Both the position numbers and the translations under genes were made by a program. This document shows, piece after piece, positions 25,072-35,685 of a DNA stretch of 64,000 nt. Below the pieces are notes generated by a model that was not told the DNA's origin, searched no databases, and saw only the letters and a list, made by a program, of their open reading frames with translations. The DNA is from Adiantum capillus-veneris (taxonomy: Eukaryota > Streptophyta > Polypodiopsida > Polypodiales > Pteridaceae): assembly GCA_014529385.2 (NCBI GenBank), contig CM043953.1:83057838-83121837 (forward strand), read 5' to 3'. How positions within the stretch are numbered: position 1 is the stretch's first letter; each line of letters begins with the position of its first letter.

Positions 25072-26423
25072 CCATTTGACAACCCAAATGGCAATACCGT
25101 GTAGCAAAAGCAGCCCCATGGCGTAATGAAAGTTATCTTTGTTCGGTCTTTAAGAGCAATCTTCAATTGAAAATAGCCTTAAAAACCATCACACACACTA
25201 TACCTCTCATAACCTGCCATTGAATCCAAGATCTGATCAATGAATGGAAGAGAATATGGGTTCTTCTTAGTTGCTGCATTTAAGGGTTTAAAATCTACAC
25301 AAATCCTCCACTTCCCATCCTTCTTTGGACTGACTACTACTGGACTCACCCATTCTATGGTCTCCAGAGGGACTATGAATCCTGCCTTCAATAACTTGTC
25401 CACCTCTTCCCACAAGGCTTCCATTTTCTCTTGACCCATCCTTCTTAGCCTTTGTTGCACTGGCTTAGCACCTTCTTTCAGATCTATATGCATCTCTTTG
25501 CCCTTGAACCCTCTGATCTCTTCATATAAAGTAATGAACAAATCAGGTAAACTAGCCAGCATGTGCAAATATATCTCCTTCTCCATAGCTGAGAGGTCTC
25601 TACTGATCATTTGTGTCATCAATTTCTGCTTCTTTGACAATTCAACCTTGGTTTGCATCATCCCTTCAATAATTTCATAAGGCCCTTCACTTTCATCTTC
25701 AACCTCATCTGCAAATGCAACTAAATGAGACTTTTGGATTCCTTTGTCCATCAATAGAAATGCAACATTAGCATCCTCATCACTGCTGGTAATACTATCA
25801 CTGTCCTCATCGGACACTGTGGAATAGTCTTCATCACTAGACTCATATTCATCTTCATAAAGTTCATCCAATCGTTTCCTTGTGTCCATATTATATAGCT
25901 TCTTGGCACATGTCTTTCCATAGAGGCTAATTGTACCACGTCGCCAATCTTGAACAGCTCCCACTGCACGTAACCATGGTCTGCCCAGTATAATAGGATA
26001 TGCTCCCAACCCTGCTGGAATCACATGAGAATCAACCACCGCCTTTGCATCATATGCTTCCACTTCTAAGCTCTTTACAACACCCAAACATGTTACTTTG
26101 TGATGGTTTGCCAATCTAATCCGAAAGCCTGACACCCCACTCACTGTAAGACCCATCTTCTCAACGCATGAGTGTGTTATGACACATATTTGGGCTCTGC
26201 CATCAACATAACCTTGTCCTAGATTTTTTCTTTTGTGCCACACATCTACTATTGGACAAATGTTTGGTAGCTCATCCATCGCCAACACCTTCACTGAACC
26301 TCTCTCTGGCTCTTTCTCCATTGGGTTAACCATCCTCTTCCACTGTCGCTTTAGCTTAGGAACCATCTCTATAAGCTTCCCAAAAGTAACATCGGCTTTC
26401 CTACTCATCAAATCCTCCTTCAA
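25072..26423 (-). pseudogene. gypsy C protease and partial reverse transcriptase
   Basis: A long open frame (26423-25179) includes the protease segment YVDGRAQICVITHSCVEKMG, where the family's DGGA active site reads DGRA. The site GAYPIILGRPWLRA follows, then an acidic linker, and RT (EWVSPVVVSPKKDGKWRIC, YSLPFIDQILDSMAGYERYS). After one stop, RT continues to FCYTVLPFGL at the break point. The Gly-to-Arg change would disable the protease. RNase H and integrase are lost. Confidence 0.9.
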
Positions 26424-27657
26424 TCATAGCTTAATTTCCCGTCCCCTAGTGAAAAATCTGAAACATGAAACTTGTGACGAATCCTCCTTTTCCTCTTGGC
26501 ATTGACATCCTCGCCTTCATGGCTCTTTCCCTTCTTCTTGCTAGGACCTGGGGCACTTATTCCTTCCTTATTCTCTGTGGTCCTCTTCCCAATAGGCATC
26601 ACTAATGTATCCTCTAGCCTTGATGTCTTCTCCAAGGTGACTACAGTTATCACTTTTGTCTTTCCCTTTTCCTCCTGGGTTAATCCACTGGTTCCTTCTT
26701 CTCCCTTGATTTCGATGCCATAATCATTGACCTAGTTAGCACATGTCTTGGCAATGGATACATGTCTCCCCCCATCCTTGATGGCTTATCACATTGCAGG
26801 CTGATGTGGCCCAACTCTCCGCAATTATAACATATGGGCGTCTGCCTCCAGAACCTACCATTGCTTTGTCTAACACCATTCCTAGGTCTTTCTTCACCTC
26901 CTTGCTGATTTGCAAACCTCCCTCAACCTTGATTATTTCCCAATTGACCTAGCATGTTTAGGCTGAGATTCTTCATTAAATCTACCACTTGCCTCATGTC
27001 TTGCCTTAGCCCATCATCTTGCACTGCTGTAGTGACCACTGCTGGCATAACGTAAGGAGTAACAGAAACCACTGGATCATGATGAACCCCTGGCATGCAA
27101 CCTTGTAAAGAATCCATAGGCTGAAATTCAGACCTCATGGGCAAAGACTCCACCCCTAGCAGGTTCATTTTCCTCAGCTTCCACTCTTTGTTCCTTGACA
27201 CCTCCAATGCATCTTCATATGTTCTAAGCTTCTTTAGCTCCACTCTCCAACGTATATTCTCCCAAAGACCAGCCAAGAATCTGTCCTTCTTCATCATGTC
27301 AGGTGGGGGGGTACTTGTGGTGCTAAGGCCTTGCACATCCGCTCACATGTCAATGGAAACTTACGTATGTATGCATCTACTGGCTCACCTTCCTTTTGCA
27401 CCAAACCCTGTACTTCTTGCCACACTTTGTTAGGATCCTCTGTCTTCAGAAACTCCACTTCCAATCCATGCCTTAGATTGTCCCAACTCAATCTTATAGG
27501 TGGATCAGCCACACGCAACTCCTCTTAAAATGCTTTGGACCAAACTCGTGCATCACTCTTCAAACAAATCTAAAGAAGACGTAACATCTGCGTCGAGTCA
27601 TGAATCTGGTTGCTAATGCAAGCAGCCTCCATCTTTTCCAAAAAGTCTTCCACATCT
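26424..27657 (-). pseudogene. gypsy C gag
   Basis: Gag core pieces are VWQEVQGLVQKEGEPVDAYI (27518-27294) and MMKKDRFLAGLWENIRW (27336-26923). A CCHC knuckle (CYNCGELGHISLQC) lies near 26840-26800, followed by a basic linker (26653-26420). Frameshifts separate the parts. Gypsy B has the same order and motifs in a better-kept copy. Confidence 0.85.
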
Positions 27658-28612
27658 TGTTGGACGGGAAGCTACTCACACACCCATGAAGTGCATGAAA
27701 ACACTACCTAGATCAACATAATGTCAATTGAGGACACAGATGACACGATAGGCACACGGAGGAAATCTCTTTAGCTTGTCAAGCTGAGACCATCCTACAC
27801 CTACAACACTCTGGAAGGCCAACTAAACCACAATCAAGAACCTCATTGCCCTCAACTACACCACCTAGCCACATACACACATACGGAAGGTAACTCACCT
27901 AATCATGCCAGATTCGTACGAAACTTAAGGAACACCATCCCCTCACTAGGATACACCTGTCCCTAAGCTTCTACACTCAAAACCCTCACTCTAAACCCAT
28001 CTGCAAAAAACGCGTAGGACGACAGAGCCGAATTTCAAAAGTGTCCAAAACTGAAATTTATGAGTACCTATGCGTAGCTTATGTCGCCACGATTCTATAG
28101 ACTACTAGCACGCAAAAACAGACATCGTTTGATACTCTTACGGCCATAAATAGCTCGTAGATGCGTCGGCGTGTGCGCTTCGTCTCGCGTGGAATGCTTG
28201 GCGTTGTCGTGTAGCTCTCCTCGAGCCTACCGCAATGGTGCAGTCGGATCTCCAATGTGTTGAGCGATCCGGGCGTAGCGGGAGGATGAAGCTCACACTC
28301 ACTCTCTTTCTCTCTCACACACAGTAGACGGCAGCACTAAGTTTGATTATGATAAAAGTCTTTTTACAAAATGACCTAGGTACCTTATATACTAAGCCTA
28401 CCTTAGGTTTAACCAAAAATGGAGTTGAAAGGGTCAAATGGCTTTGTATTTACAATCTATAAGTTCCATTGCACCCCAGCTTCTGAAACTAGAATAACTA
28501 CTCATTACAAATGACGTTTATAGCCATAATCCGCAGCATTTCATAACTCGCAAAAGATAAGACTTTGGTACGAAACTTGAGCTATGTTGTGTTGTTGACC
28601 CAGCGGTCAACA
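27658..28612 (-). repeat. 3' LTR of element N
   Basis: In plus sense it runs TGTTGGACGG...GGTCAACA, 955 bases, with TGTTG/CAACA terminal inverted repeats. It holds a TATA box and a half-copy of the leader palindrome (28010-28021). Confidence 0.95.
28383..28391 (-). promoter_or_regulatory. TATA box in LTR N
   Basis: TATATAAGG on the minus strand, kept in the other LTR at 40167-40175. It is the best candidate for the core promoter of N. Confidence 0.6.
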
Positions 28613-28620
28613 TTCCCCCC
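28613..28620 (-). promoter_or_regulatory. polypurine tract of element N
   Basis: The minus strand reads GGGGGGAA directly before the LTR start TGTTGACC. Such a tract primes plus-strand synthesis in LTR elements. Confidence 0.75.
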
Positions 28621-28656
28621 TTGCGCGTTCATGTCGTCCCTCACATGACCTGATTG

Positions 28657-29061
28657 TCAATGGCGATGTGGTCTTTGCTGTCGTTTTGTTGTTGGAAAGA
28701 AACTATAGACTATAGCCTTTGCAGTAGCTTGTCTTGTTCGTCCAATCCTATGTACATAGTCTTCACATGATTCAGGAAAATCATAATTGATGACGAACTT
28801 TATGTCTTTCACATCCACGCTCCGAGATGCAGCATCTGTTTCTGTCTTTATAGGTCTACTGCTAGATCTAAATTCAAAAAGAACCCAATGTCATTTAACT
28901 TGACTCTTATCATCATGGATAGAGAAAGCTCCATCCATCACTTGCTCTAGCAAATCTGTCAATTCCGAGTATTTGTGATTCTCAGAAACAACTTCTACAA
29001 TTTGTAGAATTGAGTGATTGGCTTTCTAATCTTGTGAGCCAATGACAACTTTGTAAGGATT
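28657..29061 (-). pseudogene. captured DEAD-box RNA helicase fragment (DDX5/Dbp2-like, C-terminal domain)
   Basis: Read on the minus strand, this is helicase domain 2. In order: NPYKVVIGSQD, KANHSILQIVEVVSE, HKYSELTDLLEQVMDG, FSIHDDKSQ, then [20 protein letters not shown] (motif V), [15 protein letters not shown] and HRIGRTRQA (motif VI, family HRIGRTGRAG). The match to plant RH20/RH30-type proteins is clear from family knowledge. It is not functional: two stops (after IGSQD and after KSQVK), motif VI altered, and about 28 residues (the TKKGCDQ region) missing in frame after VMDG. No intron is seen, suggesting capture from mRNA. It lies in sense with element N, next to the 3' LTR. Confidence 0.9.
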
Positions 29062-29062
29062 T

Positions 29063-29090
29063 TGTTGTGTTGTTGACCCAGCGGTCAACA
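29063..29090 (-). repeat. 28-bp copy of the LTR start of element N
   Basis: Identical over 28 bases to 28585-28612, the first bases of the 3' LTR in element sense (TGTTGACCGCTGGGTCAACA plus eight more). In element sense it directly follows an A-rich stretch (CCAAAACAACAGCAAAG) that could be an older polypurine tract. The helicase piece starts right after it. Confidence 0.95.
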
Positions 29091-30743
29091 CTTTGCTGTT
29101 GTTTTGGCTTCATCTGTTGCACTGCTTGTATCTTTGTCAAACCACAACAAGAACTATGATCCATTAGAGCGGACATCTATCATCATAACCATTCATCTTT
29201 TGAGATCCTGTGATTACTTTTATGTCTGCTCTTCTTCATTGGGGACTTCTTTGTTCCTGTGCAATCATGTTGTTAGTGTTGTCTGCAGTTTTGTCATTGT
29301 AGGCCATTCTTCGACTCGCCATTGAGGAGAAGTATGCTATGATCTGAAATTGGTGCTCCAATTCATTTGTCAATTGCTTTGAGTAGCATTTCCTTATTGT
29401 TGATGTAGAAGGAATATGTACAAGAGGATGGTGATAGGTGTCCTTAGATTAGGGTCTAAAACCTGGATGACCAAAGGGAAAAAACCCAGTGGGAAAAAAT
29501 ACCTATGGTATACGCTCTTATTGGAGTTGAGCAGTTGAACGTGAAGTACATGTTCATGTAAGGTGAGTGCTTGGGTGAAACACGAAAAGAGTGCCTGATG
29601 CAAGTGCCAATTATGGGACACTCTATAAGCATATGAGAAATTTGTCACCAGAAGCATGCAATGTGAAAGAAGGAGATGATGGGTGTTTCGAGGAATAAAT
29701 GTAGCACATGTGACATCAAAAGATGTCTCAATAGCTTCCACCTTTCCAAGAAGGGTTTTCGATGTAGAAGTTTCTCCACTCGTATCTCACTGTGCTCAGT
29801 ATGTGAATGTCTTTTGTACTTTCTCCTTCACTTCACCAGACTTAAGTACTTAGACTTTGACTCTTTTGCTCACCTATACCAGCATGAGCGACACAACGTA
29901 AATATGCTCAACTCTCCCAGCTTGAGCAGTACCTAGAATAGCTAAGACGCTTAGACCACAAAGAATATTACTTGAAGCTTTGAGACTAACACCTCACTCA
30001 TTTTGTGGCTTAGCTACTCGACTCTGACTTGTATGACTTGTCGGTTGCATGTTGACACTGCTTTGTGACAAGTTCTTCGGCTATTGTAGTGACTGCTGAG
30101 ATATACTTCGTGAAGTTTCATCGTTTCCCTGTACCTTCTTCTCTTTGTAGTGCTCAGGCCTCTCGTCAGTCTTTTCTTCATGTGGATTATGGATTTTTTT
30201 ATTTTTTTATTAATAATAAACAAAGAAAATCTTAAAACAACTCAACAAAAGAAAAATCATTCAAATAGAAATCTAAATGCTATGTACACTATACACATGT
30301 CCCTAGGGGCTCATATATGGATTTTGTCCCCATACTCCTCTGTAACACTATTATGAGGGCATATACTCTAAATTTCATCAAAAAATATCACAATAAAACG
30401 CAAAAATTCAATGCATCTCACAAAACATTGCCCTCTAATAGTCATAATGTTAGGTCCGCATTCAGAATGCCTCCCCCCTTCCTATTTAGAGTCATCCTTT
30501 ACGACAGGGTATCCCAAAGGGTATGTGTTGTGCTTGGGCAATTAAAAGTTGTGCCTATGCAGGCCTTGTAATGTAGCCCTATTATGCATACACAGTCAAT
30601 GCATGGAAAAGATTTATGTTTTGCAAGATGTGGATATAAGCAATTTTCTTATTGGCATTTGTTGGCGAGGCTTCCTATTCTAAGCAATGTAATGGTCTTT
30701 GAAGCTCCTGTATCGTTGCTTGATTGAAGTGACTTGCTCTCTT
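29091..30743. other. 3' untranslated part of element N
   Basis: No recognisable protein on either strand. Short open frames are broken and unlike known families. It lies between the stop of the repeat-domain frame and the 28-bp LTR-start copy. Confidence 0.55.
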
Positions 30744-31816
30744 CTAACTGTACTGTAATCGTAGGAAGAATTGTAAGAATTCAAGCGGCGATGCACTGAC
30801 AACAGTTTTGTTGTTCTTCTTTGGGACCCATTTCTTTGCGATTATTGGCTGTTTTGTTGCTGGCTCTCGTTTAGGAACCCATACTTTCCCGTGCTTCGTT
30901 TGTGTTTGAAGAGACTTCTTTGGGATCCACCTTTTTGTTGTGTGAGTCGACAGTGGTCGTTGCTTCGGCCCTTGTACGCTTGGTTGGTGACAGGATTCAG
31001 GCTTTGAAAGTTGATACTGTGGTTGTTTGGAATCCAAATGAATTCCTGACTTTTTTGTGCTTGAATCAACGTCTTTGGAGCCCAAACCTGAGTTGTGAAA
31101 GCTTGCGACTTAGTGATATCCTTACCTATTCGTGCACGCTTTCCTTGTTTTTGTTTTGGTGTTGGATCTTGTGATTTGTCATTAGAGATCTTTGTCTTCT
31201 TGATCCATATCTGTTTTTGGCCGATCTGGCTTTTTGGTATCCAGATTTTTCGAGCTTTTTGGCTTTGACTTGTTGTCCTGTTCTTTTGACCTGTCATGGT
31301 TGTTGTTGCTGAAGGGGTTGGTGATAGTGATGGCCTGAGTTGATGATAGGGGATGTCGTAAGATTCATCACTATCACTACTATCCTCAGCAAGGTTGACT
31401 TCTTGTACTTTCCCTTGATTTTTTGGTTGGTAGTGGAAAGTTACTGTCTGTTTGCTCATAGGTGGTAGTTTCTTGGAGGAATTTTCTAGCCCATTGATTA
31501 GAGCATTGTTAGCTCGTTGCTCTAGTCGTATTCCTCCTAGCTGATTCTTTTCATCCTTATTAGGAGCCATTAATGAGCATGCTTGTGGTGGCTGTGTCTT
31601 CACCGAGGACTTCGAAATCCACTTTTGATGCACTTTATTTGTGTAGCGATGACATTGATTCCCGGGTCGTTGATCTTCTTGAAGCTCGAAGTGTTCTACA
31701 GAGTCATAGAACTCGTCGTCTTGTTCATCTTTTGATTCTCCACATTTCTTTGTTTGCTCCTTATGTCGAGAGCTTGTTGATGTCTGGTTCTCTTCGTTTT
31801 CCTGGATTACACTCAC
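30744..31816 (-). pseudogene. W-(I/V)-P-K repeat domain, C-terminal end of N polyprotein
   Basis: A Lys/Gln/Ser-rich, low-hydrophobic protein with a recurring core: QKWISKSS, KIWIPKSQ, QIWIKKTK, QVWAPKTL, FIWIPNNH, RWIPKKSL, KVWVPKRE and KKWVPKKN, about eight copies spaced 15-40 residues. A frameshift near 31020 joins the frames 31816-31020 and 31020-30744. It follows the protease in the same frame, separated only by stops at 31856 and 31820, so it was once the end of the gag-protease polyprotein, where RT normally stands. From memory, single KxWVPK motifs occur in plant copia linkers. The function is unknown; nucleic-acid binding is a guess from the charge. Confidence 0.7.
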
Positions 31817-31858
31817 TGCAAATTAAGGAACGACATCATAGCCATTTTCATCACAAAA

Positions 31859-32587
31859 CTATGTTGTGGGAGCATCCTCCACGGCGCACACATCCAGAGT
31901 AGCCAAGATGTGTTCCCATCTAAAAGGCTCTAACTCTTCTTCAGGAAATGGTTCTGGGATATAGTCCATATCCTCTATAACCCGCTCTAGGATACATTCC
32001 TCATGTTTCAAGCTACCACATTGTGAAGCTCCACACATCCACAGTTCTTTAGGCTTACCCAACCAAGCTGGAAGTTCTGATCCTACTACTGTGGCGGAAT
32101 CAAACTCCTCAACCGGTGTTCTCGTCACATCCCTATAGCTATGGTCCCTCAAGTTTATCTTTGTTATGGTTTCCATATGTCTCAGGTATATATGGTCATA
32201 ACCCCAATCTTGAACCATTTTCAATTGTCGCATGAATGGTCTTCCCACAATGATTTCATAGTTGTTCTTCTTGACAAAGTCAACAACAGCAAAAGTGTGT
32301 TCATATTCAATGCCACAAGAAGTAACAAATACTTTTTCTAGCAGTCCTATGGGCTTTTCCTTGTGTCCGTCTGCAAGCTGCAGGGTCATTCGTGTGGATC
32401 TCAAGGCAGGTTTTCCCCATTTTTTCCAAACCTCTTTGGTTGCAATGGCCACACTAGCTCCACTGTCAAGGATTGCCATGGTTTTTACACCATTGAATTC
32501 CACAGGAAGGGTGGTGTTTCCATCTTCTCCCTTGTAATACTCGCCTACCTTGTTTAATGGCACTAGCCTAGTATTTAGTTGAGGCAC
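31859..32587 (-). pseudogene. element N protease
   Basis: A 242-codon open frame with a complete retropepsin signature: TMAILDSGASVAIATKEVW (active site DSGA) and, about 85 residues on, NYEIIVGRPFMRQLKMVQDW, the ILGRPWL-type flap end of the family. It would process Gag. An acidic tail follows (FPEEELEPFRWEHILATLDV). It is in the same frame as the preceding linker, broken only by one stop at 32603-32605. Confidence 0.9.
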
Positions 32588-32605
32588 TTCAAGATATTTG
32601 ATGCC

Positions 32606-34338
32606 TTACTCGATTTGTGTCATTGGGGTTTTTACACCAAATTTCTCTAGACATTTACCCACATTAGCCCACATGTTTGGTCTTATTCTGAGCAACTCGG
32701 CTAACATTATTGTACAGGTGATTGGGGTAGATAGAATATCTACTAGCCCCTTTGAATCGATGGCCTTGTTGGGAGACAGTCTCTGTGATGGGACTGCAAC
32801 CACATCTGACTTGGTCTCGTACTCTCCCATGTAGGACGGTAGTGTTCTTAGCGAATGGGGTTGACTATCCATAGATTGTACAGATCCTTTGTCGCCCCAA
32901 TACGATCGCACGTCTAGATTCATTTGAGATCCAGTTTCAAATTCCTCTATTGGTGGTAGAAACACTTCTCGTTCATCACCAGTCTTGTCTACTCGTCTTC
33001 TTAGGTCATTGGCTTCATTGTCCTCTCTGACTTGTTTCCACAATTCGTCAAGACCATCTATCTCTTTACAATCCTCAGGTATAGCTTGGTGAAATCCCTC
33101 GGAAGAGTTATCCGTGGTATTCAGTACTATCCTTGGTTCTAATGTTGGGTCTTTGAGGTTTGGTATGTGCTCATGACTAGAATCTAGCTCTTTTAGTTCC
33201 TGGTTTGGTGGGATTATTTGTGTAGGCATGACACGGATCACATCCTCAGGTTTTGCAACTGGTGCTTCTAGTAAAGCTTGGGCTGTTTGAATCATTTTCT
33301 TGCACATTTCAAACCTTTGCTTTTCTAGTTCCGTATAGGGATATGTCATCTACCTTTGTTCTTGGGTTTGATTGTTTTTGAGCCTCGCATCATAGGCTTT
33401 CAAGAGGGCATCTAATGTCTCATTAACCTTCTCTGCCAACACAGATCCTCCTGAACTAACACTTCTCGGTTTCTCATCCGTGGATGGTTCTTCTAGAGGT
33501 TTAACCATCTGTGTAAGAGAAGGTGCCTCCTTTTCCTCATGTTGTTTTATCTTCTCCTCAGCTTTGGTAAGCTTCTCAGTTAGGGATTTTTGCTCTCGTT
33601 CCCTGCGTGCTTTCATCCTAGTCTTTCTAGCTTTCCAACTATTTTGTTTGCTCTTGGTTTTCTGACTAGGTGCGTCTGTCTTTGGTCCATCATCTGTCTT
33701 TGGACTCGTGTCACTTTCCGTGTTCTTTGTCTCTGGATTCTCATCAGCTTTCTTTTGAGCTTGTGCTCTCGTAACCACTTGAACTGGTACAACATTTTCA
33801 TTTTCTGAGGTACTAGGGAGCTGAACAATCCCTGATACATTTGTCGTGATTTGCCTGATTTGGTTTGGGTTTTTCGGGCAATCGGGGATCAAGTGAGTGA
33901 TGCCACACTCAAGACAATAGGCATTTACTTCAGTGATCTCCGTATGAGGACATTGTTTGACCAAGTGGTTGTCACGACTTTTGTGACAATCTGTCTCTGG
34001 TTGAGGAGATTCTTTTAGCATTTCCTCTTGGCTATAAGCAATCTTTGACCTAGATAAGCCGCTATTTGCAATGAATCGCAATGTCCTTTCGTCCATTTCA
34101 TACCTTCTTTCTTTCGACTGAAACCCGGGAGGTGGAGGTTGTACCGGCCTCACCACTCCATGTGTTTCTCTCACCTTTTGTTGCTCCGAAGGGTAGTACC
34201 TACTTTGGTTGCTATTCCACATTGTAGCTGGTACTGGCATTGGTTTATTTGATGCTTCCATCATTGGCATGTATCTCATGTCTACCAGCATTCTAGCACC
34301 TGGCAGCGAAGGTTGTTGTCCTAAGACAAGATGTGGCC
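32606..34338 (-). pseudogene. element N gag C-terminal region with two zinc knuckles
   Basis: The frame 34338-33350 has a Pro-rich start, then two tandem knuckles of the CX2CX3HX4C type near 33985-33880: CHKSRDNHLVKQC (second Cys is Ser) and CLECGITHLIPDC (intact). A highly charged Lys/Glu stretch with coiled-coil character follows (33600-33520). After one stop (33350) the frame goes on to 32606. The knuckles would bind the element RNA. The TTAA element splits this gene at its upper end. Confidence 0.85.
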
Positions 34339-35685
34339 TTAACACTAGGTTGGTAACCTAACAGGACATAAAAGTGTCCTTTCAGGGTTTCGAAAAAAAC
34401 CTCCAAAACCATAGTAGATCCACTCATTTTGTAAAATCCTTTGATGAGGTTATAGTTGAAGACCTACTTAACATGGAAACAATAAGAAACTTGTAAAATT
34501 TCTCATCTTTTGGTCACACCAAGCCTCCAAAGTTGATGGACCAGTGAATTTTCATCAAAACAGTCATTTCTTACGTTTTGTTGCATAAAAATAAGATTAC
34601 GAATTTTTGTAGGACTTGAGATAAATTCCCTAGTTAACTTCAATGGGTTGGTGATCAGAACATATGATTGCTTCTCACTCACTATTTTTTGTTTTGCCAA
34701 AATAAATAGATACAAAAAAGTTGAATTTTTACCATTCTGCAAACCTATCATCAAAGTTTCTATAGCCACGCTCAATACAAATAATATATGCATGTTTTCT
34801 TAGTTCCCTATTCTCCTTTATGTTCATAAGGAGCCATGGAGCATGTCAAAAGAATAATACATCTCTTACCAAGGGGAATCTTGGGGACAAAGATGAAGTG
34901 TTAAATACAGCAGACATGAAAAAACTGGGTTCAACAATATGAGTTGTAGAATCCCATAGAAACTATTCAATATCTAGCCAAATTTGATCCTTATGACTAG
35001 ATATGGTTACTACCTACAAAATGCATGTAGTTGTCACAAGAAACTAACCATATTGAAAAAGCTATACTTGATATACTAGAATGTTTCGTTTTCTTCTATA
35101 ATTGAAAAAATCAACCATCGTTGTGTACTATGCTAAATAGGGTATTGGGTGCCCCAAAACTCAAGGAATGTTAGCTTTATGTTACAATATGCGACATAGA
35201 AAATCAAAAATGCATTTGGATATCATGAAATCCACCAAAAAAATCATAGAAGAGCTAAAATTCGCTAAAAAACAGGATTTGACAATTTTTGTAATTTGGT
35301 CATAACTTACAACTTTAATATTTATTTCTCCCTAGAAGCATCAGGACATGTTGAGGACTACTAAAGATAGTTCTTTAGCATTATAGACCTCACAAACATG
35401 AATTCTAGAGTGGTATAGTTGCAAAAAGTTGAAAAAAGCCAAAAACAGGACCCGTTTTCTCACACAGTTTAGGTTGTGAAATGTTGTGCAAGGACAATGT
35501 TAAAGATGGAATTGATATTCCAAAAAAATGTCAAGTTTTTTTCAGCTCATGAGACAACTTTCTAGATAGATAGCACCTCAAAATCCATTTTGAAACTCTT
35601 GACACAATTCAAGAAAAATGGTCACTTAACAGGACATAAAAGTGTCCGAGGACATAAAAGTGTCCCATTACCAACCTAGTGTTAA
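34339..35685. mobile_element. TTAA element copy 3
   Basis: TTAACACTAGGTTGGTAA at one end and its inverse at the other (18-base terminal inverted repeat including TTAA), 1347 bases. Palindromes lie at 34364-34379 (left) and at 35632-35647 and 35650-35665 (right). It is homologous end to end with copy 2 in opposite orientation. It sits in the gag frame of element N. With one TTAA retained, the frame is continuous from one flank into the other, so TTAA is the duplicated target. No transposase gene. Confidence 0.95.

Larger units (their letters stand above)
25072..27657 (-). mobile_element. Ty3/gypsy element C (Tat-like), 3'-proximal segment
   Basis: It carries gag, CCHC, protease and the first half of RT on the minus strand, close in sequence to gypsy B at 45-50 kb. 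It breaks inside RT at 25072. The missing start of gag is at 40402-40442, on the other side of element N, with a CATCT duplication at both junctions (27653-27657 and 40397-40401). Confidence 0.9.

Noticed and set aside
28657-29061. Host DEAD-box helicase gene
   Set aside because: Only part of domain 2 is present, with stops, an altered motif VI and an internal gap, and it lies inside the LTR pair of element N.
29091-30743. Further captured host genes in the 3' part of element N
   Set aside because: I looked for protein motifs in both strands and found none that I could defend.
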